From Acidobacteriota bacterium (GTDB lineage: Bacteria > Acidobacteriota > Vicinamibacteria > Vicinamibacterales > CAVVIG01): 39,611 nt of DNA. The DNA lies in the NCBI GenBank assembly GCA_020850715.1, contig JADZED010000066.1:1-39611 (forward strand), written 5' to 3'. Of the stretch, positions 24,702 through 32,769 are shown piece after piece (within the stretch, counting starts at the first letter, position 1; the number at the start of each line of letters is the position of its first letter). The position numbers were made by a program, and so were the translations under genes. The notes below the pieces were generated by a model. That model was not told where the DNA came from. It searched no databases and was given only the letters and a program-made list of their open reading frames with translations.

Positions 24702-25814
24702 ATGCGCAACGTCACATGGCTGTTCCTCGCCGTGGCCCTCTCCCCTCTTTCGCCTCTTTCGGCGTCTCCTTCCACGGGCGCCTCTACCCAGGCCGGGCCC
24801 GCCGAGACGCCGGCCTGCACGACCGCGGCTGCCGCCTGCACCGAATGGGTCGCGCTCGGGTCGTCCGGCGCACGGTCGCTGATCTATCGCACGCGATCGC
24901 TCGACGCGCCGAACCAGAACGTCCGCCGGGCGTTGATCATGGTGCACGGCACCAACCGCAACGCCGATCACTACTTCGCGACCGCGACGGCAGCGGCCTT
25001 TCTCGCCGGCGCGCTCGACGACACGGTCGTCATCGCGCCGCGGATCGCGTCGGCGGCCGGGAGTTGCAGAGATGCGCTCGCCCCGGACGAGGTGAGCTGG
25101 AGCTGCACGGGCGACAGCTGGCGCTCCGGCGGCGCCGCCGCGAGCCACCCGGATCTGACCTCGTTCGACTTCCTCGATCAGATTCTGCGGAAGCTGGCCG
25201 ACAAGCGCATCTTTCCGAACATGCGCGCCATCGTCGTGGCCGGGCATTCGGCCGGCGGGCAGGTCGTCGCGCGGTATCAGATGTCGAACCGCGTTCACGA
25301 GACGCTTGGCGTGCCCGTCCACTACGTCGTCGCGAACCCGTCGAGCTACGCCTGGCCCGACGCGACGCGGCCGCAGGCGGTGGACGATGCGCGGCCGGCA
25401 GAGGCGAAGGAGGCATGGCAGACCGAGGAGGTTCACACGAAGTTCTCGTACGGACCGTTTGAGGCCTCCGCGTGCGCGAACTACGACAACTGGCCTGCCG
25501 GCCTCGCGAGCCGGTCGAGCGGGTACACCAGAGGAATGAGCGACGAGCAGTTGCTCAGGCAGCTCGTGTCGCGCCAGGCGACGTTCCTGCTGGGGCACGT
25601 GGACGTGCTGCCGCTCGGCGGTTTCGACTCGTCGTGCCCGGCGATGGCGCAGGGACCGACGCGGCGGGCGCGGGGCGAGGCCTATGTGAAGTACGTGAAC
25701 GAGCGCCTCGGCGCGCGCCACGACATCCGCATCGTGTCGGAGTGCGGCCACAACGATCGGTGCGTGTATACGGCCGACGCGGTGCTGCCGATCATCTTTC
25801 CGAAGGTGCCCTAG
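24702..25814 (+). CDS. Secreted alpha/beta-hydrolase
   Basis: A 370-residue protein with a signal peptide (hydrophobic residues 5-20) and a single alpha/beta-hydrolase domain. The oxyanion-hole segment is IMVHGTNRNADHY (79-91), the nucleophile elbow is AGHSAGGQ (Ser183), and likely Asp and His partners are Asp301 in LGHVDVLPL and His350 in ECGHNDR. At least eight cysteines (39, 46, 122, 135, 258, 312, 348, 354) suggest disulfides, as expected outside the cytoplasm. It resembles poly(3-hydroxyalkanoate) depolymerase/esterase-like proteins in layout, but the substrate cannot be told. ATG 24702 lies 9 nt after a -10-like TGTAAT. It appears monocistronic, with a stem-loop at its stop codon. Confidence 0.75.
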   Translation: MRNVTWLFLAVALSPLSPLSASPSTGASTQAGPAETPACTTAAAACTEWVALGSSGARSLIYRTRSLDAPNQNVRRALIMVHGTNRNADHYFATATAAAFLAGALDDTVVIAPRIASAAGSCRDALAPDEVSWSCTGDSWRSGGAAASHPDLTSFDFLDQILRKLADKRIFPNMRAIVVAGHSAGGQVVARYQMSNRVHETLGVPVHYVVANPSSYAWPDATRPQAVDDARPAEAKEAWQTEEVHTKFSYGPFEASACANYDNWPAGLASRSSGYTRGMSDEQLLRQLVSRQATFLLGHVDVLPLGGFDSSCPAMAQGPTRRARGEAYVKYVNERLGARHDIRIVSECGHNDRCVYTADAVLPIIFPKVP

Positions 25815-25844
25815 CCGCGTCACGAAGTTCGACATGACGCGGCT
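25813..25844 (+). terminator. Stem-loop at the end of the hydrolase gene
   Basis: Perfect 10-bp arms AGCCGCGTCA (25813-25822) and TGACGCGGCT (25835-25844) enclose a 12-nt loop. The left arm starts inside the hydrolase stop codon. There is no T-tract, so it may be a Rho-dependent or stabilising stem rather than a classical terminator. Confidence 0.45.
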
Positions 25845-26246
25845 CGAGCGCGCCAGCAGCGTCGTCCCGGCGAGCTGCCTGGGAAGCCTGGCGAGAATCG
25901 GCTGCAACTTGCCGACAAACGTCGAAAAGAGCCCGATCCGCTCGCTCGATCAGCTCTTCGATGCACTTCGCGGTCTGCTAACGTGCCAAAGTTTGTGTAC
26001 CACAGCGCCTTCCCGGAGCCTCGGATTCGATTCCCGCCCGTGATGAACGTCGAGCGGCGCTTCGCAGATCCCGGACTGGGCCTCGTCGATGGCAGGCCAT
26101 TCGACCTTGTCGTGCTGCCGACGGCGCCCGACATGTCCTGTCCGAATACTGCGCGGGAAGCGTTCCAGGACGACCCAGGCTCCCATGGCATGGGCCCCAT
26201 CGATCACCTGCACGACCTGCGCAAACGGCGATCGGCCGTCTGATCA

Positions 26247-26316
26247 TCTGAAGGCGGACCCTCCGCAGCCAGCCTCTCCCAGGTTCGTCTGAAGGCGGAC
26301 CCTCCCGCAGCCAGCC
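26247..26316. repeat. Two direct copies of a 28-29 nt repeat
   Basis: A unit beginning TCTGAAGGCGGACCCTCC and ending GCAGCCAGCC occurs at 26247-26274 and again at 26288-26316. The copies differ only by one extra C in the second. On the minus strand this belongs to the type of sequence that translates spuriously as VRLKPDAT-like text in Vicinamibacteria genomes (recalled, not checked). Confidence 0.7.
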
Positions 26317-26330
26317 GCCCGACCCGGTAG

Positions 26331-26350
26331 CGTCCGGCTTCAGCCGGACG
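26331..26350. repeat. Perfect 9-bp-arm palindrome
   Basis: CGTCCGGCT (26331-26339) and AGCCGGACG (26342-26350) are perfect arms around a 2-nt centre. It follows directly after the second 29-nt repeat and probably belongs to the same interspersed element. It lies 21 nt beyond the stop of the TPR gene and could double as its terminator. Confidence 0.6.
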
Positions 26351-26371
26351 GCTCCGGCATGGCCTGCGGGA

Positions 26372-27364
26372 TCAGGCGGGCGGGGCGTAGACACTCAGCC
26401 AGACCGGGTACCAGACCCCGAACGTGTCCTCGATCGCCCTGGCCAGCTTCGATCGGTCGCCCAGAACCGCGGCATCGTCGGGCTTCTCGAGAAACAGCCA
26501 CCGCCCGCAGAACACCCGCCCGAGCGCCGCGCCATTCCGAGCGGCCAGCAGGCGATCGATCGCCTGCTCGGGAACGAGATCGACGAGCGGCGGATCTTCG
26601 CCGAACTGGATGAATCCGGCCGCCGCCGCCATCCACTGGACCAACGCCGGCTCCCAGCGGCCGGCCACGACCTGCTGAAAGCGCTCGAAGCACGCGAGGA
26701 CGCGCTCCTGCCCTTCGGCGTTGTTCGGATCGCGCGTGGACCCGGAGAGATTGAAGCCGATACCCGCGCAGAAGCAGGCCTCTGGCAGCGGCGGGCTCGC
26801 GAACCACCCCATCTTGAACTGCGGCTCCCAGCGGCCGCCGTACTGGACCGCATAGATGTGTCCCGCGCCGCCGGGAAAGAGGCTGTTCGCCTGAAACAGC
26901 ACCGAGTTCCGCGCCCCGAGCGTCTGCCGCGCCTCGACGATGCGGTGGGCGATCGAGGTGGCGTTCAGGCTGTCGAACAGCGCGTCGACGCGCGTCTTCA
27001 GCGCGCGACATGCTTCGACAGGAGGAAGGGTTTCGAGCAGCGTGAACTCGCGGACGCCGAAGCCGGTCTGCGCGCGGGCCACGCTCGGCGGCGCCAGCGC
27101 GCGCTGCCGCCGCACCTCGTCGAGGAGATTCGCCGCAATGCGGTTGTGCGGGTTGAGCGCGAGCGCCCTGCGCAGCGCCACGATCGCATCGTCGAAGGCG
27201 CGCTGCTCCAGGTGGCTGCGGCCCAGCCGGGTCCACGCGAGCTCGTGCTCGGGCGCGAGCTCGAGGATCGCGGTGTTGACCTGCACGGCTTCCCGCCCGA
27301 AGTCCCTGTTCTTCGCCAGCGCGAGGGCGCGCGCCTCGAGCGCTTTCAGATTCGCCGTCGGCAT
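26372..27364 (-). CDS. TPR protein with an unrecognised C-terminal domain
   Basis: A 330-residue predicted cytoplasmic protein. Residues 5-95 hold two to three tetratricopeptide repeats (AWTRLGRSHLEQRAFDDAIV, ALRRALALNPHN). The remaining 230 residues form a compact aromatic-rich domain I cannot place, with distinctive stretches VLFQANSLFPGG, YGGRWEPQFKMGWFA, CAGIGFNLSG and a Trp/Tyr-rich C-terminus WYPVWLSVYAPPA. There is no signal peptide or membrane helix. ATG 27364 begins the TPR region; earlier in-frame starts would run into the end of vapC. It lies 121 nt downstream of vapC on the same strand, so it may be read with the toxin-antitoxin pair or be independent. Confidence 0.6.
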   Translation of the reverse strand: MPTANLKALEARALALAKNRDFGREAVQVNTAILELAPEHELAWTRLGRSHLEQRAFDDAIVALRRALALNPHNRIAANLLDEVRRQRALAPPSVARAQTGFGVREFTLLETLPPVEACRALKTRVDALFDSLNATSIAHRIVEARQTLGARNSVLFQANSLFPGGAGHIYAVQYGGRWEPQFKMGWFASPPLPEACFCAGIGFNLSGSTRDPNNAEGQERVLACFERFQQVVAGRWEPALVQWMAAAAGFIQFGEDPPLVDLVPEQAIDRLLAARNGAALGRVFCGRWLFLEKPDDAAVLGDRSKLARAIEDTFGVWYPVWLSVYAPPA

Positions 27365-27485
27365 CTTGGTAACTCTATGCCGAATGGCGATCACCGGCTC
27401 GAAGCGCCACCCGCGAGCCGCGGCAAGCAACGCCGACCCGGCCCTATTGGAAGCCTGCGCGACAACGGCACCGGGAAGGGATCGC

Positions 27486-27875
27486 TCAGGAGGCCGGCGT
27501 GATGTCGGTGGCGCGGAAGTCGTCGCCGACAAAGAGCAGCGAATCGCCGGCCACGGACGCGGCCGCGTAGGCGAGGCAGTCGCCGAAGTTGAGCGCGGCG
27601 GCGTGGCGTCCGCGGCCGAAGCGCAGGAAGGCCGCCACGGCGGCCCGCCATTCGGCCTCGGCGAACGGCACGATCGTGACGTCCAGCTCTTTCACCAGCA
27701 TCTCCACTTCGCCGGCGGCTTTCGAGCGCCGGCGGCCTGCCAGCACCAGGCTCGTCTCCACCAGCGTCGGCGCCGACACGCGGACGCGCTCCGCCATCAG
27801 AATGCGATCGACGAGTTCCAGGTACCCCGGCTCCGCGAAGAGAATCGCGATGAGCGCCGAGGAATCGAGCGTCAT
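27486..27875 (-). CDS. vapC: VapC-type PIN-domain toxin
   Basis: A 129-residue PIN-domain ribonuclease. The acidic active site is complete: Asp4 in LDSSALIAI, Glu40 in TLVETSLVL, Asp99 in NFGDCLAYA and Asp118 in FVGDDF. VapC toxins cut tRNA or rRNA when not held by their antitoxin. The ATG at 27875 overlaps the vapB stop by 4 nt, the standard toxin-antitoxin arrangement. Length is normal and nothing suggests inactivation. Confidence 0.9.
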   Translation of the reverse strand: MTLDSSALIAILFAEPGYLELVDRILMAERVRVSAPTLVETSLVLAGRRRSKAAGEVEMLVKELDVTIVPFAEAEWRAAVAAFLRFGRGRHAAALNFGDCLAYAAASVAGDSLLFVGDDFRATDITPAS

Positions 27876-28141
27876 ACGCCGGCCGATCCGTAGCCGAGGA
27901 TGTCGTCCTCCTCGGCGCGCGTCAGGCGGCGTCCCCGCTCGCCCTTGGGCAACGTCGGCCACACCTTCCGTTCCAGGAGACCCAGCACGCGGGCGCGGCG
28001 CAGATCCGGCGAGCGGCGTTCGAGGCGGCGGCGGCGCTCGTCGAGCGCGCGGCGGATCGCTTCGGTCTTCGATTCCCCGGTCAGCCGAGCGACCTCGGCG
28101 GCGAGCCGCTCCACGTCGGGGTTCTTGATATTGAGGGGCAT
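27872..28141 (-). CDS. vapB: VapB-type antitoxin
   Basis: An 89-residue antitoxin of the Rv0623/PSK type. The N-terminus MPLNIKNPDVERLAAEVA and the following helix GESKTEAIRRALDERR form the ribbon-helix-helix DNA-binding domain. The C-terminal tail with LTRAEEDDILGY should bind and inhibit the PIN toxin. ATG 28141 is chosen because it starts the family motif; the inverted repeat directly upstream argues against a longer form. It overlaps vapC by 4 nt. Confidence 0.88.
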   Translation of the reverse strand: MPLNIKNPDVERLAAEVARLTGESKTEAIRRALDERRRRLERRSPDLRRARVLGLLERKVWPTLPKGERGRRLTRAEEDDILGYGSAGV

Positions 28142-28177
28142 TACACCAAGGTATATCACAGATGGTGCAATGGTGTA
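28142..28177 (-). promoter_or_regulatory. vapBC operator/promoter region
   Basis: TACACCA (28142-28148) and TGGTGTA (28171-28177) are perfect 7-bp inverted arms with a 22-nt spacer. A further near-copy TGGTGCA (28163-28169) precedes the right arm directly. An AT-rich core (minus-strand GATATACC) lies between, where a -10 would be. The repeat abuts the vapB start codon, as expected for autorepression by VapB-VapC. Confidence 0.55.
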
Positions 28178-28209
28178 GTCCGCCAGCCTACTTCTCTGGC
28201 GTTGTGCCA

Positions 28210-28497
28210 TCACCTCAGCCGCGCCAGCTCCGGGAGCGCCCGGTCCAGTTGCGCCTGGAGCTGCGCAATCCGTTTGAGCTGAATCTCTGCCTCCGCACGC
28301 AGCTTGGCCATGTCGTCGTGCAGGCTGTTGATCGCAGCCGGGGACATACCGGCTTGCCCCCGCGGTCCGCGGGCGCCGGCTACCCCTCGCGCGCCGGTCG
28401 CGCCTCGCGCGCGGACGGCCCCTTTCGGGCCCGCCGCGCCGCTCGCACCTGCGCCCCTTACGCTTTTCGCACCCGGTTCACTCTCATGGTTCGCCAT
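28210..28497 (-). CDS. Small collagen-like protein with coiled-coil tail
   Basis: A 95-residue protein in three parts: a short polar start, a collagen-like tract (residues 17-50) and an amphipathic helix (52-95). In the tract Gly falls at every third position from 17 to 50, with a single break at Arg29: GAS-GAA-GPK-GAV-RAR-GAT-GAR-GVA-GAR-GPR-GQA. The tail (LHDDMAKLRAEAEIQLKRIA) has heptad spacing and could set a trimer. There is no signal peptide. Part of the tail matches the protein at 32530-32733. ATG 28497 has a G-run (GGGGGG) as ribosome site; it lies 50 nt after mdh on the same strand. Function unknown. Confidence 0.6.
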   Translation of the reverse strand: MANHESEPGAKSVRGAGASGAAGPKGAVRARGATGARGVAGARGPRGQAGMSPAAINSLHDDMAKLRAEAEIQLKRIAQLQAQLDRALPELARLR

Positions 28498-28547
28498 CGC
28501 GCCCCCCAAGACTTCCCACCGGCCTACAGTGGCCCGCCGTCTCTTCG

Positions 28548-29474
<927 letters not shown>

Positions 29475-29541
29475 GTCAGCTCCTGACGATAGACAAACGG
29501 TCGAGCGGCGCACGTCCGGGAAGAAGTGCCGGAGGCGACCG

Positions 29542-30873
29542 TCACATGTGTTGGATGATCGCGTCCCCGAACTCCGACGTCTTCAGCTCGGTCGCGCCGT
29601 CCATGAGCCGGGCGAAGTCGTAGGTGACGCGCCTGGCCCCAATCGCGCCGTCCATCCCCTTCACGACGAGATCGGCCGCTTCCGCCCACCCGAGATGACG
29701 CAGCATCATCTCGCCGGAAAGCACGACCGAGCCCGGGTTCACCCGGTCCTGGTCGGCGTACTTGGGCGCCGTGCCGTGCGTCGCCTCGAACACGGCATGG
29801 CCGGTTACATAATTGATATTGCCGCCCGGGGCGATACCGATGCCGCCGACCTGGGCCGCCAGCGCGTCCGACAGGTAATCGCCGTTCAGGTTCAGCGTCG
29901 CGATGACGTCGAACTCGTCGGGGCGCGTGAGCACCTGCTGGAGCGTGATGTCCGCAATGGCGTCCTTGATCACGAGACCGGCGCCCGGCCTGCCATCGGG
30001 AATCCGGCACCACGGTCCACCGTCGATCTCCACCGCGCCGAAGACCTCCTTCGCCAGCTGATATCCCCAGTCGCGGAACGCGCCTTCGGTGAACTTCATG
30101 ATGTTGCCTTTGTGCACGAGCGTCACGTTCCGGCGTCCCGCCGAGATCGCATAGGCGATGGCGCTGTGGACCAGTCGCTCGGTGCCCGCACGGCTCACCG
30201 GCTTGATGCCGATGCCGACCTCCACACCCGCGCTGCGCGCCGGCAGCCCGGCCGCCTCTAGCTGCACCTGCCAGGCGAGGGTCGCGGCCTCGGTGCCAAA
30301 GCGGATCTTCTTGAATTCCCGCGGGAACTCGCGGGCGAGAAACTCGAGCACCTTCTTCGCGTCCGGCGCACCCGCCACATACTCGATGCCGGCATAGATG
30401 TCTTCGGTGTTCTCCCGGAAGATCACCATGTCGATCTTCTCGGGGTGCTTCACCGGCGACGGCACGCCCCGGTACCAGCGCACCGGGCGCAGGCAGACAT
30501 AGAGATCCAGCATCTGCCTGAGCGCCACGTTGAGCGACCGGATCCCGCCGCCGACCGGCGTCGTGAGCGGGCCCTTGATGCCGACGTAATACTCGCGAAA
30601 CGCTTCGACGGTGTCGTCGGGCAGCCAGGTATCGAACTGCCTGAAGCTCTTTTCGCCGGCGTACACTTCGAACCACACGATCTTGCGCCCGCCGCCGTAC
30701 GCCTTCGCGACGGCGGCGTCGAGCACGCGGACGCTCGCGCGCCAGATGTCGCGGCCGGTGCCGTCCCCCTCGATGAACGGAATGATCGGCCGATCGGGCA
30801 CGACGAGCTGTCCGCAGCTGCGGGTGATGGCGGTGCCGCTGGCCGGCGGCGTCAGGGCGGTGAAGTTGGGCAT
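29542..30873 (-). CDS. icd: NADP-type isocitrate dehydrogenase
   Basis: A 443-residue enzyme converting isocitrate to 2-oxoglutarate and CO2. [14 protein letters not shown] marks the N-terminus. The substrate loop [13 protein letters not shown] has Ser113, the residue phosphorylated in E. coli. Further substrate residues include Arg129, Arg153 and Tyr160 (ENTEDIYAG). [15 protein letters not shown] and the nucleotide loop [20 protein letters not shown] are standard. Relative to E. coli (416 residues) it has an insert of about 30 residues around 190-225. ATG 30873 has only a weak ribosome site. It leads the icd-mdh pair and is divergent from a cytochrome c gene. Confidence 0.95.
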   Translation of the reverse strand: MPNFTALTPPASGTAITRSCGQLVVPDRPIIPFIEGDGTGRDIWRASVRVLDAAVAKAYGGGRKIVWFEVYAGEKSFRQFDTWLPDDTVEAFREYYVGIKGPLTTPVGGGIRSLNVALRQMLDLYVCLRPVRWYRGVPSPVKHPEKIDMVIFRENTEDIYAGIEYVAGAPDAKKVLEFLAREFPREFKKIRFGTEAATLAWQVQLEAAGLPARSAGVEVGIGIKPVSRAGTERLVHSAIAYAISAGRRNVTLVHKGNIMKFTEGAFRDWGYQLAKEVFGAVEIDGGPWCRIPDGRPGAGLVIKDAIADITLQQVLTRPDEFDVIATLNLNGDYLSDALAAQVGGIGIAPGGNINYVTGHAVFEATHGTAPKYADQDRVNPGSVVLSGEMMLRHLGWAEAADLVVKGMDGAIGARRVTYDFARLMDGATELKTSEFGDAIIQHM

Positions 30874-30910
30874 GGTTTCTTTAGGTCAGGCTACCTGCGG
30901 TCGGCCGAAA

Positions 30911-30947
30911 GTTTTCCGCGGACTCTGTGCAAAAGTCTGTGGAAAAC
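30911..30947. promoter_or_regulatory. Possible operator between icd and cytochrome c genes
   Basis: Two near-identical 12-nt units stand in tandem, TCTGTGCAAAAG (30924-30935) and TCTGTGGAAAAC (30936-30947). An inverted pair GTTTTCC (30911-30917) / GGAAAAC (30941-30947) spans the same stretch. It lies 38-74 nt upstream of the icd start, so it could be a repressor or activator site for icd or for both divergent genes. TGTGGAAAA also resembles a DnaA box at 8 of 9 positions, but nothing else suggests an origin. Confidence 0.4.
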
Positions 30948-31029
30948 AGCCGGCTGTTGCGCAATGGCGGCATCGCTGCCGAATGTTTTTGCGGTTTGCA
31001 CCACGACAGGGCGAGCGCGTCGGCAGGCG

Positions 31030-31060
31030 TTGCCGACATGATTCGGAGCCGAATTATACT
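31030..31060 (+). promoter_or_regulatory. Promoter of the cytochrome c gene
   Basis: TTGCCG (31030-31035) and TATACT (31055-31060) are 19 nt apart, in an AT-rich patch within GC-rich DNA. The -10 ends 18 nt before the ATG, leaving room for the AGGAG ribosome site at 31069-31073. Confidence 0.5.
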
Positions 31061-31078
31061 GTATGGCCAGGAGTACGC

Positions 31079-31561
31079 ATGATGCACTTCACTGTCCGCT
31101 CGTCGCTTGTCGGCGTCACCTTCGTTGCGGTACTCGGTTGGACGGCGGCAGCGGCCTCCCCTGCCGCTCAGCAGAAGCCCGCCGCGGAGCAGCAGGAGCA
31201 CGATGAAGGCCATGAGGCCGGCGCGCATCACCATGCCGACGCGGCCGCCCTCGCGAATCCAGAGTCGTCGACCCCCGCCTCGATTGCCTCGGGCCAGAAA
31301 CTCTATGCGGCCAATTGCACCAACTGCCATGGCACGGGCGGCCTGGGCGACGGCAAGATGGGCGCCTCGATGAAGGTCAAGCCGGCCAACCTCACCGATG
31401 CCAGCTGGAAGCACGGCGACACCGACGGCGAGATCTTCACGGTCATCAAGACCGGGATCAAGCCGGCCGGCATGCGGGCCTTCAGCCCCAAGCTGACCGA
31501 CAAGCAGATCTGGGACGTCGTCAACTACGTCCGCTCGATCGGCCCCGCGAAGTCGCACTGA
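31079..31561 (+). CDS. Secreted mono-haem cytochrome c with His-rich linker
   Basis: A 160-residue periplasmic c-type cytochrome. A signal peptide covers about residues 1-26. A charged His-rich linker (residues 40-55, HDEGHEAGAHHHADAA) follows. The haem domain (66-160) contains Cys80-x2-Cys83-His84 in NCTNCHGTGG and a probable axial Met132 in AGMRAFSPKLTD, then the typical C-terminal helix IWDVVNYVRSIG. The size fits class I cytochrome c that carries electrons to an oxidase or other periplasmic enzyme. The ATG at 31079 (or the next one at 31082) follows AGGAG. No oxidase gene is nearby. Confidence 0.88.
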   Translation: MMHFTVRSSLVGVTFVAVLGWTAAAASPAAQQKPAAEQQEHDEGHEAGAHHHADAAALANPESSTPASIASGQKLYAANCTNCHGTGGLGDGKMGASMKVKPANLTDASWKHGDTDGEIFTVIKTGIKPAGMRAFSPKLTDKQIWDVVNYVRSIGPAKSH

Positions 31562-31573
31562 GCGCGCAACGCG

Positions 31574-32443
31574 CTACACCACCACCTTCAGCACTCCGGG
31601 CAGCACGCGCACCTGCGCCGTGCTGCCCCTGTTCAGCGGCTCCCCGTCGACATGAAGCGCCATCGGCGTATCCGCCGTGATACGTGCCTCCGTGATTGTC
31701 TGTAGCCGCCAGTCCGGGCTTCGCCCGATGCCGCCGCAGACGAGACGCGGCAGCTGCCGCATCGTCGCGGCCCGCGAGCGTTCCTCCACAATCACCATGT
31801 CGAGCCGTCCATCGTCCACCCGCGCATCAGGCGCGATCCGGATGCCGTTGCCGTACTGAGGGCCGTTGGCGAAGGCGACAAGAAGCGGCCGCGCCTGCCG
31901 CTCGGCGCCGCCGGCGTCGATGGTGCAGCGGATCGTCTTGCAGGCGAGCAGCGCCCGCGCGACGATGCGCACGTATCCGCCCAGGCCGCGCCTGACATTG
32001 CGGGGATCGTTGAAGCGCTCGGCCACCTCGGCGTCCAGGCCGAGGCCGGCGATATTGACGAACAGCCGGCCGTTCATCTCGCCCATGTCGATTGCCCGAG
32101 GCGTCCCGCGAAGGGCGGTCGACAGCGCGTCCTCCGGTGCGCGCGGCAGGTTCAGCGTACGCGCCAGCCCGTTGCCGGAGCCGGACGGCACGATGCCGAG
32201 AGCGGCCGGCGTGGACGCCAGCACCGAGGCGACTTCGTTGACCGTCCCGTCCCCGCCCCAGGCGACGATCCGGCGCACGCCGTCCGCCAGGGCGGCGCGC
32301 GCCAGGTCGCGCGCATGCCCTGGCCGTTCTGTCAGCGCGATCACCGCCGGTTCGGCGTGATCGGCGAGCACCCGGCGCGCCAATTCCACCCGGCCGCCGG
32401 CCGCTCCGGCACGGCCGGCGGCGGGATTGACGATCAGGAGCAC
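31574..32443 (-). CDS. YegS/BmrU-type lipid kinase
   Basis: A 289-residue member of the diacylglycerol-kinase catalytic family, which phosphorylates diacylglycerol or related lipids at the inner membrane. IVNPAAG at the N-terminus, the nucleotide-binding GGDGTVNEV (63-71) and PSGSGNGLAR (86-95) are all intact. The C-terminal beta-sandwich domain begins about residue 130 and includes VDDGRLDMVIVEE. The start is GTG 32443 (MLLIVNPAAGR); no better start is visible. It converges on the cytochrome c gene with a 12-nt gap. Confidence 0.88.
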   Translation of the reverse strand: MLLIVNPAAGRAGAAGGRVELARRVLADHAEPAVIALTERPGHARDLARAALADGVRRIVAWGGDGTVNEVASVLASTPAALGIVPSGSGNGLARTLNLPRAPEDALSTALRGTPRAIDMGEMNGRLFVNIAGLGLDAEVAERFNDPRNVRRGLGGYVRIVARALLACKTIRCTIDAGGAERQARPLLVAFANGPQYGNGIRIAPDARVDDGRLDMVIVEERSRAATMRQLPRLVCGGIGRSPDWRLQTITEARITADTPMALHVDGEPLNRGSTAQVRVLPGVLKVVV

Positions 32444-32529
32444 GCGAGACCGGACGTCACAAGAGCTTTCACGAATCGTAAAGAAGCGCGTTGCGCTGAG
32501 GACCGGCTGAGCTTACGATTCCGCCACAC

Positions 32530-32733
32530 ATGCCGAAGACGCCCAAGCCCGCCCGCCGGTCGCCCCGCCGTTCACCCCGACCAGTCACCCGCGCAGACCT
32601 CGTCCGGCTGGAGCGGCAGCTGCACGGCTGCTCGGAGGACGTCGCACGGCTGAAGCTCGAAATCGAGATCAACATCCGCCGCATGGGCGCGATGCAGACG
32701 GCCATCGACCGGCTGCGGACGCGGCAGACGTAG
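32530..32733 (+). CDS. Small basic coiled-coil protein
   Basis: A 67-residue protein with an Arg/Pro/Lys-rich start (PARRSPRRSPRP) and an amphipathic helix from about residue 22. The helix segment EDVARLKLEIEINIRRMGAM aligns with the tail of the collagen-like protein at 28210-28497: 10 identities in 28 residues, nearly all others conservative. That match is the main reason to believe it is a gene, because its start lacks an obvious ribosome site. The basic N-terminus could bind nucleic acid. It is flanked by genes on the opposite strand. Function unknown. Confidence 0.5.
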   Translation: MPKTPKPARRSPRRSPRPVTRADLVRLERQLHGCSEDVARLKLEIEINIRRMGAMQTAIDRLRTRQT

Positions 32734-32769
32734 CCGGCGCCGTGCCTGTCGCGCGGCACGAGGAGGGCG

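Larger units (their letters stand above)
25815..26371. other. 557-nt region without a convincing gene
   Basis: Open frames exist on both strands but none has family resemblance, a ribosome site or consistent codon use. The left part holds the hydrolase stem-loop and a short stretch (about 25985-26045) resembling a decayed tRNA T-arm. The right part (26247-26350) is a tandem repeat plus palindrome. The region looks like accumulated repeat and gene debris between two genes that point towards each other. Confidence 0.55.

Noticed and set aside
24509..24841. Minus-strand frame ending in VGATGLEPVTSCV
   Set aside because: That ending is a well-known artefact of translating the antisense strand of a tRNA gene; here it is antisense to tRNA-Val.
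25950..26213. Minus-strand frame with HGRESNPRLR text, and a possible tRNA remnant on the plus strand
   Set aside because: The text is another tRNA-antisense-like artefact, but the plus strand shows only a T-arm-like stretch and no pairable acceptor or anticodon stems, so neither gene nor tRNA is called.
25978..26394. 138-codon minus-strand frame with VRLKPDAT-like text
   Set aside because: It is generated by the repeat at 26247-26350 and has no consistent domain or ribosome site.
30926..30946. DnaA-box-like TGTGCAAAA and TGTGGAAAA, possible replication origin
   Set aside because: Only two imperfect boxes, no AT-rich unwinding region and no dnaA, dnaN or gyr genes nearby.
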